DNA of 64,000 bases from Asterias amurensis (lineage: Eukaryota; Echinodermata; Asteroidea; Forcipulatida; Asteriidae), in contig NC_092669.1 of NCBI RefSeq assembly GCF_032118995.1, forward strand, positions 9,795,501 through 9,859,500, given 5' to 3'. A program made the position numbers and the translations under genes. Positions 50,289 through 61,547 of this stretch are shown here, piece by piece (position 1 is the stretch's first letter; each line of letters opens with the position of its first letter). The notes under the pieces are model-generated. The model did not search any database, was not told the origin of the DNA, and saw nothing but the letters and a program-made list of their open reading frames with translations.

Positions 50289-51953
50289 GTAAGTGTGACT
50301 ATGAATTAGTTAAAAGGGCCTACATAAAAAATAATGAATATTGAATACAGAATTAGAATAGGGCCTACAACAATTCAAATACAATACAATTACAATACAA
50401 TCAATACAACAATATACAAATAATTAATAATAGCAACGGCAAACTATCATGACATAGGCCATGGAGGTCCCTACATGCCTAAAAAATTCCTAGTGATTAT
50501 GAATGATGAAAAAGTAAAAAAAGGGCAAGGCTTCCGAGCCTAGCTTTTAACATGGAGGAAGGATGCTTTTAACATGTAAATTATAACTACCCTAGTAGAC
50601 TAGTAGTGTTTGTACTACAGACAGTAGGCAGTAGCTTTGGTAGCGTGCGGCAGACCATATATAGACCCAGTAAACTCTGTTCATTTTTAAACTAAACATA
50701 ATTTAATTTATTTTTAATAAAGACACTGGACTGTGCAGTCCGGTACTAGTATTGGTAATTTTTGTTCAGACTTAGCCCAGGTTGGACCCCTTCGTTGCAG
50801 GCAACGCGACGGAGTCCAGGGTATAAAGGTCCCGTACTGTTGCGAAAAAATTTGTAAAAAATAGTTCTACCTAACTCAGGAAGCTGAACTTTTACTCACA
50901 TAATCCTTGTAGTCGGAACTCCAAGAAGGCTTTATTTAAAATTGTTGAATTTTCTCCTTAGTTTTGGTGTTTATTTTTTAAAAAGAAAATTGAAATTGAC
51001 GTTTCCCATTCAACATCGTGCACTAACTGCCGTGTAAACACTTTCTTTCATCGATCACTGGCGGTCTACTATTTGCAGCCAAATCGCCGTCAACTCGTGT
51101 CAACCAACCACTAATTAGTCAGCGAGCAATTTACACGAAGCGCAGAACTATGCGGTACCAGGCATTGACGTCTTGTGCCCAGACTTTTTTTCCAAATGCT
51201 GTCCATATATGTACAAGTCTGTGAAAAATCAAGATGGCGGCAGACGGCTTCACTGCTTTTAAATATTTGTTTCTCATGGAAAAAGCTCAATTTTTGTAAC
51301 CAAAATTTAACTGGAAACTAATAAAAGTTCTATTTGAGCTATAAAACTTGAAAGTTTTATGCCTCCTGCACTTTAAATGTATATTGGAGGCACATAACCA
51401 GTTGATGGAGAATAACGGTAAATAACGGCAAGATAATGCCAATTGCGGCACTGTACTCAAATATGCGCACTTTGGCTCACACTATCAATCGGTACATGTA
51501 TGTTGATGACATCGCAGAACTTCAACATATCTTCGGAAATAATTTCTTCCATGGATACATTTGTTAGCTGTGTACTAATTGAAAATGTAGTAAGAGACAC
51601 TAAGAAATAAGAATAATTATGAACGAAATTTCAACTTCTCAAATCAGGTAAAAAATCAAGAAAATGTTGGTCAAATTTGTGTTTGCATTGTGAAGAAGCT
51701 TTATACCCAGGACGTCAGTGCAGTGACACTGACTGACGTCCTACCAGGGCTAGTTCAGACTCGGCGTGAAACTTAAAGGCAACATTTGAACAAAAACACA
51801 AGACCCTGGGATTTGTGCGGTAACAATGGCCTCAGGCCTGTGGTTCATAGAGAATATCGAGCCTTGGTAAAAGTGTGCATATAAATAATAATATCATTCT
51901 CAGTAAAAGAATAAAGTTGCAAGTATCTTTTAAATTTGATCTTGATTATACAG
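50289..51953 (+). other. Predicted intron 1 of the 52.5-kb gene
   Basis: The central part 50765-51765 may be a single element. It starts CAGACTTAGCCCAGGTTGG..GTATAAAGGTCCCG and ends TTTATACCCAGGACGTCAG..CTAGTTCAGACTC, weakly inverted. It holds sequence related in reverse to the core of 9141-9602. The intron ends with TTGATTATACAG at 51953. Confidence 0.45.
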
Positions 51954-52487
51954 ATCCAAAGAAGATATCAAAAGAAGACATGTATGTGGAGCAACCAATG
52001 TTTAGAAAAAGATGAGCTGGAAAAACATCAAGTTACCCATTCTGGAAGTCGTTGGATGAATTTGTGTGCGATGTTGGTAATCAAATACAGGCTCTGACAT
52101 CGAAGAAAAACCATGTTGTGATGGTAACACCTTCCAATTAGTTTAAACCGACATCGCTGTGTCAACACTGGAGAAGAAGCAATAGTTTGTGACAGTCGCA
52201 GACATCTTTAAAGCAAATTTTGACTGACCATTACGAACCCACAGTAAAGGAGAAACTCTCTACTTGTGGTGTTTTTGGAGAAGAAGAAACTGTTTTAAGT
52301 GGCCATATTCATGAGTGTGTCCTTTGACATATTTTGGCAACAAAGTACTCTACATCATGCGACTAATTCTGGACTTGTGAAATATTTCTTCCAGTAAAAT
52401 AACTGCAAGATTTATTTTAAAATTACTTATCTTTTTAAATTTGTAAACAATCTTGCCAGTAAACGTTAAAATTGTCTATTTACCAAT
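51954..52487 (+). other. Leader exon of the 52.5-kb gene
   Basis: Upstream ORF 51984-52097 has 37 codons (MWSNQCLEKDELEKHQVTHS..). Fossil fingers follow (CATCGCTGTGTCAACACTGG, TAGTTTGTGACAGTCGCAGA, GAACCCACAGTAAAGGAGAA), then CTTGCCAGTAAACGTTAAAA and the main ATG. This is the least disturbed leader in the window. Confidence 0.65.
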
Positions 52488-53735
52488 ATGAATTCTGAAA
52501 GTACCCAAACTGATTTGGTCTGTGATGTGAACGACCAAGGAGTCCACACTGACACAAAACCATTTCTTTGTGATATTGGGGTAAATGCTTTCTCACAAGA
52601 TCCTCAACTGACCAACAATCAACCAGTCCACACTGGAGAGAAACCATTTATTAGTGACTTATGTGGAAAAGCCTTTCCACAAAAACTCCTCCTGGCCAAG
52701 CACCTGCGTGTCCACACAGGAGAGAAACCATTTGTTTGTGACATTTGTGGAAAGGCCTATGCACAAAAACCGGGCTTAATTGTCCACAACCGTATTCACA
52801 CTGGAGAGAAACCATTTCCTTGTGAAACATGTGGAAAATCCTTCAGACAAAAACCCCACTTGACCAATCATGAGCGAGTTCACACTGGAGAGAAACCTTT
52901 TACTTGTGATTTATGTGGAAAATCCTTCAGACGAAAATTCCACCTGACCAATCATGAGCAAGTTCACACCGGAGAGAAACCTTTTACTTGTGACATATGT
53001 GGAGCTGCCTTCAGCAGTAAAATAAATGTAAAACTGCATCGAGAGATCCACACTGGAGAAAAACGATTTGTTTGTGAAATATGTGGAAAAGCTTTTAGAC
53101 AAAAACCCTGCCTGACAATTCATATGCGTGTCCACACTGGAGACACACCATTTCAGTGTGACATTTGTGGAGTTTCTTTAACTTGCAAAAAGAGTTTAAC
53201 TGGGCATCAACGCAGTATCCACGCTGGAGAGAAACCATTTGCTTGTGACATTTGTGGAAAACTTTTTTCTCAAAAGGTCAATGTTACGTCTCACCAGAGA
53301 GTGCACACTGGAGAGAGGCCATTTTCATGTGATATCTGTGGAAAAGCATTTTCTCACAACAGCTCTCTGGATCGTCACCAGAGAGTACACACTGGAGAGA
53401 AACCATTTGTTTGTGACATTTGTGGAAAAGCATTTGCTTTTAAAAGCTGTTTAAAAAGTCATGAAGGAGTCCACACCCGAGAGAAACCATTCATTTGTGA
53501 CATTTGTGGAGAATGCTTCACTTATAAGTACGCTCTCTCTAACCATCACCAAACTCACATTGAGGAGAAAACTCACGAGGAGAAACCAATTGTTTGTGAT
53601 GTTTGTGGAAAAATCTTGGAATCTAAAAAGAAATTTGACACACACGAATGTGTCCACCCTGTAGGGGAGCCATTTGTTTCTGACGTATTTTCAGAAGAGC
53701 AGTTTAAGTATTCACCAACTATACCTCATTTATAA
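52488..53735 (+). CDS. C2H2 zinc-finger protein, 12 finger positions (415 aa)
   Basis: ATG at 52488 (MNSESTQTDLVCDVNDQGVH). The degenerate N-terminal finger is FLCDIGVNAFSQDPQLTNNQ. Twelve finger positions follow. The first has Ser for its first Cys (ISDLCGKAFPQKLLLAKHLR); the others are canonical, with finger 7 carrying the x4 His spacing (TGHQRSIH). Fingers 3-12 line up with the C-terminal ten of the 26020 gene, and the tail FVSDVFSEEQFKYSPTIPHL is identical, so the two are close duplicates differing in the N-terminal finger set. It has a full promoter, exon 1, intron and leader set upstream, and AATAAA at 54481. A nuclear DNA-binding role is presumed. Confidence 0.9.
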   Translation: MNSESTQTDLVCDVNDQGVHTDTKPFLCDIGVNAFSQDPQLTNNQPVHTGEKPFISDLCGKAFPQKLLLAKHLRVHTGEKPFVCDICGKAYAQKPGLIVHNRIHTGEKPFPCETCGKSFRQKPHLTNHERVHTGEKPFTCDLCGKSFRRKFHLTNHEQVHTGEKPFTCDICGAAFSSKINVKLHREIHTGEKRFVCEICGKAFRQKPCLTIHMRVHTGDTPFQCDICGVSLTCKKSLTGHQRSIHAGEKPFACDICGKLFSQKVNVTSHQRVHTGERPFSCDICGKAFSHNSSLDRHQRVHTGEKPFVCDICGKAFAFKSCLKSHEGVHTREKPFICDICGECFTYKYALSNHHQTHIEEKTHEEKPIVCDVCGKILESKKKFDTHECVHPVGEPFVSDVFSEEQFKYSPTIPHL

Positions 53736-53756
53736 GAAACCATTTTATTGAGATAT

Positions 53757-53940
53757 CTGGGGTGGATTTCACAAAGGTACATGTAGTCCTAACTTAGAAC
53801 TAGTCCTAGGCAATGCTAAGAGATAGGACCAGTCCTAAGTTAGGACGAGTTACTGGCCCTAACTTAGGACCAGTCCTATCTCTTAGCATTGCTTAGGGCT
53901 AGTCCTAAGTTAGGACTACCTTTGTGAAATCGACCCCTGG
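53757..53940. mobile_element. Palindromic MITE (GGGGT-GATTTCACAAAG family)
   Basis: Ends CTGGGGTGGATTTCACAAAG and CTTTGTGAAATCGACCCCTG. The centre is a near-perfect palindrome with AGTCCTATCTCTTAGCATTG. It interrupts a 3' flank that is continuous after the 33665 gene (GAGATATTTGTGGAAAAACT). Confidence 0.8.
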
Positions 53941-54031
53941 TATTTGGAAAAACTTTCTCACACAAAATTTGGCGGGTCCACACTGGGGAGAATTGGCCTC
54001 GATGGGATATTTGTGGATGTGAAAAAAACAT

Positions 54032-54398
54032 TTAAAGACAGTGGACACTATTGGTAATTGTCAAAGACCAGTCTTCTCACTTTGTGTATCTAAACATGCA
54101 TAAAAGAACAAACCTGTGAAAATTTGAGCTCAATCGGTCATCAAAGTTGCGAGATAATAATGAAAGAAGAAAACACCCTTGTCGCACGAAGTTGTGTGCA
54201 TTTAGATGGTTGATTTCGAGACCTCAAGTTCTAAATCTGAGGTCTCAAAATCAAATTCATTGAAAATTACGTCACTTCAGAGGGAGCCGTTTCTCACAAT
54301 GTTTTAAACTATCAACCTCTCCCCATTACTCTTTACCAAGAAAGGTTTTATGCCAATAATTATTTTGAGTAATTCTCAATAGCGGCCACTGCCTTTAA
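54032..54398 (+). mobile_element. TTAA-type MITE
   Basis: TTAA at 54032-54035 and 54395-54398, ends AGACAGTGGACACTATTGG and CTCAATAGCGGCCACTGCC, with the family hairpin around CTCAAGTTCTAAATCTGAGG. Confidence 0.78.
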
Positions 54399-54966
54399 GT
54401 AAAAAAAAAAAAAAAAACAGCAGTCTAAGCAGTTTAGTCCTCAGTTCCAAATTTGTGAATTTTATGGAAGAGACACTCTGAATAAACATCATAGAGAACA
54501 CACTGGTGTAAAAAACAATATACATGTGTTTATGAAAAAGTACTTTACAGCCTTATGAGCAATGACTGTTGGATTGGCATCTTATACATTTAATGATTGA
54601 TTGAAAGATTGGATGATTGATTGATTGAATTGTTTTGACTTTTCAAAGCAAACTCTTTATTCAGGCACAAAATATACAGAATTTACAAAAACAGAAAACT
54701 ATTGATTGATTGCCTGATTAATCGATCGATTGACAGATCAGACGGTCAGTCGGTCGATTGATTGATTGAGGATGTAGCTGTCAGTTACATTCCACAGAGA
54801 AATCATGTTATGACAAAAAAGTCTTTTCCATTGAACAATAAAAAAAGTACTTTAAAAAACCATTCAGCGTGCTCTCAACAAAAAGGGAAGTACAAATGAA
54901 AAATCAATGGTTTATTATTACTGAAGTGAATTCCCGAAAGAAGAAATTTCTATGTAGCACCAGCCG
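54399..54966 (+). repeat. 3' flank with (TTGA)n array
   Basis: AATAAACATCATAGAG (54481) and GGATTGGCATCTTATACAT are shared with 28244-28340. The TTGA array at 54590-54770 is interrupted by about 60 bp (GACTTTTCAAAGCAAACTC). No gene. Confidence 0.5.
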
Positions 54967-55490
54967 TCGATTTCACCAAACTCTTCCTAACTTAGGATTA
55001 ATCTTAGGACTTAGGACGAGTTAAGTTCTGTATCCATAGACGTTTGGACACTATAAACCCATCTTGAAGGATTTGGGTACCTTTTCAAAATGTCCATAGA
55101 TTTACATTAAACTTACAGGGTTTGAAGATAATGATAGTGGAAAGCTTCCCTTCAAATTTTACTTACTGAGGTGCTGTAGTTTTTGAGAAATGAGTAAACA
55201 AATGTCATGAAAATACGTTTGTAAATGATTAAAATAGTTTTCGTCTCATGAGTCGAAAATTATTTTCATGACATTGTTTTACTCATTTCCCAAAAACTGC
55301 AGCACCTCGGCACACAATATTTTCAGGGAAGTCTTCTACTATCATTATCTTCAAACTGTGTTCGTTTAGTGTAAATCTGTGGACATTGTGTTTTTTGTCC
55401 TACAAAAGTTATATAGACCCTTTAAGTAAGTATGAGTTACTCATCCTAACTTGAGATAGGATTAATCCTAGCGTCTCATGAAATCGGCTG
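54967..55490. mobile_element. GGGGT-family MITE halves around a nested palindromic element
   Basis: CGATTTCACCAAACTCTTCC at the left and GCGTCTCATGAAATCGGCTG at the right are the outer halves. Inside, about 55022-55428 is a palindrome: GAAGGATTTGGGTACC, GAGGTGCTGTAGTTTTTGAG, mirrored by CTCATTTCCCAAAAACTGCA. A related half copy is at 60485-60790. Confidence 0.6.
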
Positions 55491-56056
55491 CAGGTTCAGA
55501 CAGGCACTCAAGAGTTGCACCTCAACAAATTACTGAATTGTGTGTCAAAAGTTTTGCGCTTGAAACAGTTAGGACTAGCTGGACTGTGAGTGACCCAACT
55601 TGCTGGAAGTCGAGAGATCGAATGTTACAGTCAGTCGAACGACTCTGAAACGCTGATCTATAATCATAAGCATTCCGAATGTGAATGTTGCGTAAAACTT
55701 GCCCGTTTGAAACTAAATTTATTTATATTTTTTTGGGGGGTTGAGCTACATCAGTACATGTCTGAACCGGGGGTAACCTATGCAAAGCACATATATAGAC
55801 ACAGTGTGGAATTCACTGTGAAGGCGAGACAAATTCTGTGATATTTGTGGAGAAAGAATACTTTAGAATAGAGGTTGTCAATGTCTACATTGTAAACTAC
55901 TGTACCAAGGCTTTATTTCACAAAGCTGTATAAAATTCCTCTTTTAAAACATGAGTTTTCAATATTTCTACAGTGTTTTTGTGTTCAGAAGAACAAAATT
56001 TCTTGACAGTCAAGGTCAATTTTCTCTTTGTGGCATTTGTACATGTAGTTTTGGTA
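55491..56056 (+). other. Conserved unit spacer, no gene
   Basis: GAAACAGTTAGGACTAGC, ATTCACTGTGAAGGCGAGAC and AGAATAGAGGTTGTCAATGT follow 29060-29360. Short frames only. Confidence 0.45.
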
Positions 56057-56443
56057 TTAAAGGCAGTGGACACTATTGGTAATTACTCAAAATAATTATC
56101 AGCATAAAACCTATCTTGGGTGACGAGTAATGGGGAGAGGTTGATGGTATAAAACATTGTGAGAAACGGCTCCCTCTGAAGTGCCATAGTTTTCGAGAAA
56201 GAAGTAATTTTCCACGAATTTGATTTCGAGACCTCAAGTTTAGAACTTGAGGTCTCGAAATCAACCATCTAAACGCACACAACTTAGTGTTGCAAGGGTT
56301 ATTTTTCTTTCATTATTATCTCGCAACTTCGATGGCCGATTGAGCTCAAATTTTCACAGGTTTGTTATTTTATGCATATGTTGAGATACACCAACTGTGA
56401 AGACTAGTCTTTCACAATTACCAATAGTGTCCACTGTCTTTAA
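56057..56443 (-). mobile_element. TTAA-type MITE with visible empty site in a paralogue
   Basis: TTAA at 56057-56060 and 56440-56443, 387 bp, ends AGGCAGTGGACACTATTGG / CCAATAGTGTCCACTGTCT. The equivalent flank at about 29590 reads TAGTTTTGACATAAAAGGGT without the element. Confidence 0.85.
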
Positions 56444-56913
56444 AGGGTGTGGGTTTTTTTTTATGACATTTTTTCTCAGAGAGGGAAGCCTTCGAACTGT
56501 GTAAGTTTTATGTAGATCTGTGGACAATGTGTTTTGTGTTACAATAAATTCTCAAATTCATTTTAAGAATATCTATAAGACCAATGTTAATAAATTTAAT
56601 ATAATTTGTTTCTGTCATTAATTCAAAGTATGCATGTTGTAGTAAGGGCGTTTAATTTGAGCACGGCCTACTCAGTAAGACACATCAAAATCATGAAATC
56701 AATTTATGGACTTCAAAGAGTTAGCTTTACCCGAACATATTGCTTAGCAGAATTTGGCAGGACACCAGTTGAAAATTGTACACCTCTCATGCCTTAAATG
56801 TATGATAAGTTGGCTGGGTGGAAACCTCAATCTGGTAAAAAGGTATAGTTTTTGTTGTGCTGAGTTATTTTTTGTGCAGTTCCATGAAATTTGGCTCCAA
56901 AAGAAAGACTTGT

Positions 56914-57666
56914 AGATGCTATGTCAGATTTTTGGCCCCAAACATTAAAAAATAGATTTTTTGTTTTGAGTGAATGGTATTTCAAAGAGTATCACCCACT
57001 CTAACGAAAACAAGTTTAACTTTTACTTTTAATGGTCAGGAACCATGACAAAAATTTAAAACGTTTCTTATAAAACACATAAGAATTGGTCACGTGATAT
57101 ATTGTCGGGATCCCGACAAAAACTTATTTTGAGCACATTATTTCACTGCTACTAATACTTGGCAGACGTTTTCGAGCAATGGCTCAAATGAAAGCTTGTA
57201 ACTTTCTCGACCCCCATCAAAATACCTATTAAAGGCAGTGGACACTATTGGTAATTACTCAGAATAATTATTGGCATAAAACCTTGCTTGATGACGAGTA
57301 ATGGGGAGAGGTTGATGGTATAAACCTCATTGTGCGAAACGGCTCCCTCTGAAGTGCCATAGTTTTCGAGAAAGAAGTAATTTTCCACGAATTTGATTTC
57401 GAGACCAAGTTTAGAACTTGAGGTCTCGAAATCAACCATCTAAACGCACACAACTTCGTGTGACAAGGGTTGTTTTTCTTTCATTATTATCTCGCAACTT
57501 CGATGATCGATTGAGCTCAAATTTTCACAGGTTTGTTATTTTATGCATATGTTGAGATACACCAACTGTGAAGGCTAGTCTTTGACAATTACCAATAGTG
57601 TCCACTGCCTTTAAGTTTAAATATAAAAATTTGGGTCAAATCGGCCAAAAATCTGACATAGCATCT
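56914..57666. mobile_element. Palindromic element (AGATGCTATGTCAGATTTTT ends) hosting a TTAA-type MITE
   Basis: AGATGCTATGTCAGATTTTT at 56914 is inverted as AAAAATCTGACATAGCATCT ending 57666. The outer element sits inside the flank phrase GAAAGACTTG..AAGTTAAGGTTCCC, which is continuous at 48530. A full TTAA-type MITE occupies 57229-57614. Confidence 0.72.
57229..57614 (-). mobile_element. TTAA-type MITE, full length, nested
   Basis: TTAA at 57229-57232 and 57611-57614 with AGGCAGTGGACACTATTGG / CCAATAGTGTCCACTGCCT ends. It is very similar to 56057-56443, which suggests recent activity of this subtype. Confidence 0.83.
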
Positions 57667-57887
57667 TTGAAAGTTAAGGTTCCCAGTTTTCTCAAAATGA
57701 CATTTTATCTTCCCTCTGAAGTAAAGCACTTTAATTAAATTGTAAAATATGAACATGCAAATATCGTATATCTCAAGAATGCAAAATGCCACAGGGTTCA
57801 AACCTACACCAAAATAAAGCTTATAAAAACACGAATTCAGCTGTGAATGAAACTCAATTTACATGAATGAAACTCAATTTACATATC

Positions 57888-58215
57888 ACGATTGGTAATT
57901 ACTCAAAATAATTATTTGCATACAACCTTACTTTGTAACAAGCTCCCTCTGAAGTGACCTAGTTTTGGAGAAAGAAGTAATTGTCCACGAATTTGATTTC
58001 AAGACCTCAAGTTTAGAACTAGAGGTCTCGAAATCAACCATCTAAACGTACACAACTTCGTGTGACAAGGGTGTTTTTTTCTTTCATAGTTATCTTGCAA
58101 CTCCGACGACCGATCGACTCAAATTTTCACATGTTTGTTATTTTATGCATATTATTGAGATACACCAAGTGAGAAGACTGATCTTTGAATTACCAATAGT
58201 GTACACTGTCTTTAA
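57888..58215 (-). mobile_element. TTAA-type MITE lacking its left end
   Basis: Starts at GGTAATTACTCAAAATAATT and ends ACCAATAGTGTACACTGTCT with TTAA at 58212. The family hairpin is present. Confidence 0.72.
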
Positions 58216-58646
58216 AATATATTTTGTAGAGCCGGCCACAGCATGGAGGATGGTCACAGCTAGCAATTGCATACGGGTTCTTTCCCAGGGCCCGGCCATT
58301 CTCGGGCCATAGTTCAATCCTCATGGTTCGATGTAGAGGTTTATAATTATAGGAAGAAAGCAAGTTTCAGTTGCAATATCCTTTTTTACAACTTCCAGGG
58401 GGACAGGTGACAAATCACCAGCCCACCAGAACCCTCCACCCCCCCCCCCAAAAAAAGTAACCTCTTTTTATCTAATGATTTGACAAATCGTTCTGCAGTC
58501 TAACACCCTTTTAGGGGCTCCCTGTTATTTCTACCTCCATGCTGTTCCCTATTTGCAAATCTTTACAGTCGGAAGAAGTTTGTACAAATTTCGCCCGTAC
58601 AACAAGCCGTTCGACAATCTCCTGGAGCTGGGCGCTTGAGGGGATA
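58216..58646 (+). other. Conserved unit spacer, no gene
   Basis: Matches 23040-23180 and 49190-49330 (CCATTCTCGGGCC, TTTCAGTTGCAATATCC). A C run at 58438-58449 is low complexity. Confidence 0.4.
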
Positions 58647-58797
58647 GGGTGCGTTCGTTCAGCTGCCCTGGGTCGACCCCGGTGTGTGGCGGTTTTGTTT
58701 CCCAGGACGAGTGTGTGCAGATAATTGCCCACGTTCGTCCTGGAAAAAAAGCCGCCACACACCGGGGTCGACCCAGGGGAGCTAAACGAACGCACCC
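58647..58797. mobile_element. Palindromic MITE (GGGTGCGTTCGTT ends)
   Basis: GGGTGCGTTCGTTCAGCTGC is mirrored by GGAGCTAAACGAACGCACCC. The arms continue CCTGGGTCGACCCCGGTGTG. The centre is GTGTGCAGATAATTGCCCAC. Shares arms with 37860-37990. Confidence 0.8.
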
Positions 58798-58879
58798 GTA
58801 GTAGATACATATGTAGTGGAAATGAATTCATAAAACAGTCGTAACGCAGTCTGCACGCCGCAGCGGGGTAAACGAATGG

Positions 58880-59115
58880 TCAAAGTGTGGGTTCACGTCG
58901 ATTGCAAAATGTTGGGACCGGTGGTCGATCCCTTGAATCTGTAACGTTGAGATGCAAAGCAACTGCGTTGAACCATGAGTTCGTGTGTGTATAACCTCTG
59001 ACATTTCATTGTGGCACCGAGCACAAAAAATATTGTTGAGGGCTTTTTCTTCAAAAGTCGTGAGTTGTTCACAGTAAACTCTTTGGACTATCGTACATGT
59101 TATTATCGGAGTATG
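58880..59115 (+). promoter_or_regulatory. Promoter block and exon 1 of the 61-kb gene pair
   Basis: GTTCACGTCGATTGCAAAAT, GGACCGGTGGTCGATCCCTT, AATCTGTAACG at the TATA position, and AGCAACTGCGTTGAACCATG. The exon ends GGAGTATG/GTAAGTTTTATG at 59115/59116. Confidence 0.58.
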
Positions 59116-60872
59116 GTAAGTTTTATGATTAGGAACTGAGTTCCTTGTTGTACTACACTAGTAGTAGTAGAAATAGAAGAAGATAATTTTCCGCACGTCG
59201 CCAAAAAAAAAAAAAAACGGCCGGAAATTGGTGGCGAGGGAGGTCGTAAATTTTTTTCGAAACGGTCGCACTAACCACTAGTCTAAATTATAAATACCAA
59301 CAACGGATCCACCAACAACTCACGACAACTCACGACAACAATTTTTAAATGCACTTTAACAGAACATTTGAACATAAGTCTACCGTTAAATATATGCACA
59401 AGAGTCATATGCACCTAAATCACTTTCAAACTGTTGAAAAAATTGTACTTTTATTTAATTGTAAAAAGAAGTGTTTTTTTACCCCGAGTTTAGTAACGAC
59501 CGGAAATATCCGCCGTGTGGACACGCGTCTGGGAACTACGAAGAATAGTTCCCAGACACGTTTCCATATGTTTTTACATAAAGCACGGATCGGGTATTTT
59601 TTCTTTCCAGGACGAACATATTGTGCATAGATCATTTTTAGACACGTTACAAGTCCCGCGTTAAGGCGTTTTGGCCGCATTAGCTACCGTAGGTTTCAAT
59701 TCGTGCCATGGCAGGAACTTCTAGCTATGCACGTAAAATAAAATCTGGCGACGGCGCGAATTTGTGCTATTTTACACGAATAACCAAAATACGGGTTAGA
59801 CTCTGTACTGACTGGGGCGCTGTTATCCTTTTTTGAAATTTTAACGTAATCGGTCATGCTAGTGTACTAGAAATAGAAGAAGTATGACCGATAATGTCAT
59901 TGTCAACATTTCGAAAATGGAATATAGCGCCCCAGAACGTTACTGGGTTTTATTAGTAACAAAAGTCCGTTCATGATCAACCGGCGACTTGTCTCAAAAA
60001 GTCGAGTTGTCTGAACTGTCCAGTTGTCCGGACCATCGAGTTGTTTCAAAAAGTCGAGTTGTCTGAACCGTCCAGTTGTCCGGATCGTCGAGTTGTTTGA
60101 CGTTCCAATGTCATATGGGGCGCAGGGTAGTTGCGATAGCGTAATCCTCCTCTTGACGGCCGAGTCGGGAGGAGGGTTCTGTTATCACAACTAGGCACGG
60201 GGAGGACTTTTTATTTATTCAGTATTTAGTGGGCAACTTTGTTGGGGTGGCTCTCTCTGCTTGGGGCGACTTTTAAGTGGGCAACTTTGCTGGGGGGGGG
60301 GCGGAGAGCAAGTTGACGGGTTACCTTTGTTACCGGTATTATAATGTTCAAAGGTCCAGATGACTTTAGGCTCTTAGTCTTACCATATGATTTAACAAAC
60401 GTAACTAAACCACATTCACACAAACATGATCAAGAAACTATTGTGTAAAGCACCTTGTTCTGTTGATGTTTGTTGTATAGTCATTAAAGGATTTGGGTAC
60501 TTTTTGTACCAAAAACACAGTGTCCTCAGATTTACATTAAACTTACACCAGGCCTGTATGCTTCGGAAGGGCAAGGGCACCCTATGAGGAAATTGTAAAC
60601 TTCTACTGGAGCATTTCAAGGGCACCAAGGCAATGACAAGGGGCAATGGAGGCAATCGCCTCTGTTGCCTCCATGAAGTATCAGGCCTACATCGATTGAA
60701 GATAATGATAGTAGAAAGCGTACATGTACCTTTAAATATTAGTTGCTGAGGTGCTGTAGTTTTTGAGAAATGTGTAAAACAAAGTACTGAGTAGGCCTAT
60801 ACAACAGTGGCAACACACATCGGTTTATTGGTAAAAACCACAATTAATATAGTTTTTTTTTTCTTGTTACAG
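59116..60872 (+). other. Predicted intron 1 with several small elements
   Basis: Contains a hairpin GTCTGGGAACTA..TAGTTCCCAGAC (about 59527-59560), a GGGGCGCTGT palindromic MITE (59815-59952), GTCGAGTTGTCTGAAC repeats (59985-60105), a TTGCGATAGCG..TTATCACAAC hairpin (60128-60197) and a half palindrome with an inserted flank segment (60485-60790). A SINE body fragment CACACATCGGTTTATTGGT is at 60808-60850. The acceptor tract TTTTTTTTTTCTTGTTACAG ends at 60872. Confidence 0.5.
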
Positions 60873-61016
60873 ATATGAATTCTCCATAGAATGATGTATG
60901 TGAAACAACCTACATGAACAAAGAAAAAGGCACGCTGGAAAAGAATGAAGTTACCACTCTTGAAATTTGTTGGATGAATTTGTGTGTGACATTGTTGATA
61001 AGTTTTGACCGTACTT
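60873..61016 (+). other. Leader of the 61-kb short ZNF gene
   Basis: ATATGAATTCTCCATAGAAT, then GAACAAAGAAAAAGGCACGC and GTTGGATGAATTTGTGTG match the family leader with decay. It joins straight to VHTDTKPF coding sequence, so the usual start segment is deleted. Confidence 0.5.
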
Positions 61017-61547
61017 ATGATTCAACAAATAGTCCACACTGACACAAAACCATTTATTTGTGACATTTGTGGAACAGCTTTCTTAGAAAAACTCCAATTG
61101 ACCAAACATCAGTACGTCCACACTGGAGAGAAACCATTTGTTTGTGACATTTGTGGAAGAGCATTTTTGCAACATGGCCATGTGGAGAGACATAACCGTG
61201 TCCACACTGGAGAGAAACCATTTGCTTGTGACATTTGTGGAAAAGCATTTGCTGTTAAAACCACACTAACTACACACCAGCGAGTACACACTGGAGAAAA
61301 ACCATATGTTTTTGACATCTGTGGAAAAGCATTTAGTGACAGAAGCACTCTTTATAAACACCGAAGTGTCCACACTGGAGAGAAACCATTCATTTGTGAC
61401 ACTTGTGGAAAATCTTTTGCTCTGAAAGCCGGTTTAAAAAGACATCATAGTGTCCACACTGGAGAGAAACCATTCATTTGTCACATTTGTGGAAAGTGTT
61501 TTGCTCAAAAGCGAGGTCTCTCTTACCATCACCAAACTCACATTTAG
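61017..61547 (+). CDS. C2H2 zinc-finger protein, 6 fingers, shortened (176 aa)
   Basis: The first in-frame ATG is 61017 (MIQQIVHTDTKPFICDICGT); an upstream TTG is not a likely start. Six finger positions follow. Number 4 has Phe for its first Cys (YVFDICGKAFSDRSTLYKHR). The frame stops at CACATTTAG where relatives read CAC-ATT-GAG-GAG, a single G-to-T difference. Beyond it the same frame continues as EKPFVCDICGEVLESINKLN, the decayed terminal-type finger. The protein is thus short at both ends compared with its relatives, and may be a gene in decline or a small functional isoform. It lies 478 bp before the next gene. Confidence 0.72.
   Translation: MIQQIVHTDTKPFICDICGTAFLEKLQLTKHQYVHTGEKPFVCDICGRAFLQHGHVERHNRVHTGEKPFACDICGKAFAVKTTLTTHQRVHTGEKPYVFDICGKAFSDRSTLYKHRSVHTGEKPFICDTCGKSFALKAGLKRHHSVHTGEKPFICHICGKCFAQKRGLSYHHQTHI

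Noticed and set aside
15405-53735. KRAB, SCAN, BTB or ZAD effector domain in the ZNF proteins
   Set aside because: The N-terminal 25-60 residues are short, hydrophilic and finger-derived; none of the hallmark motifs can be seen, though an unspliced upstream exon cannot be wholly excluded.
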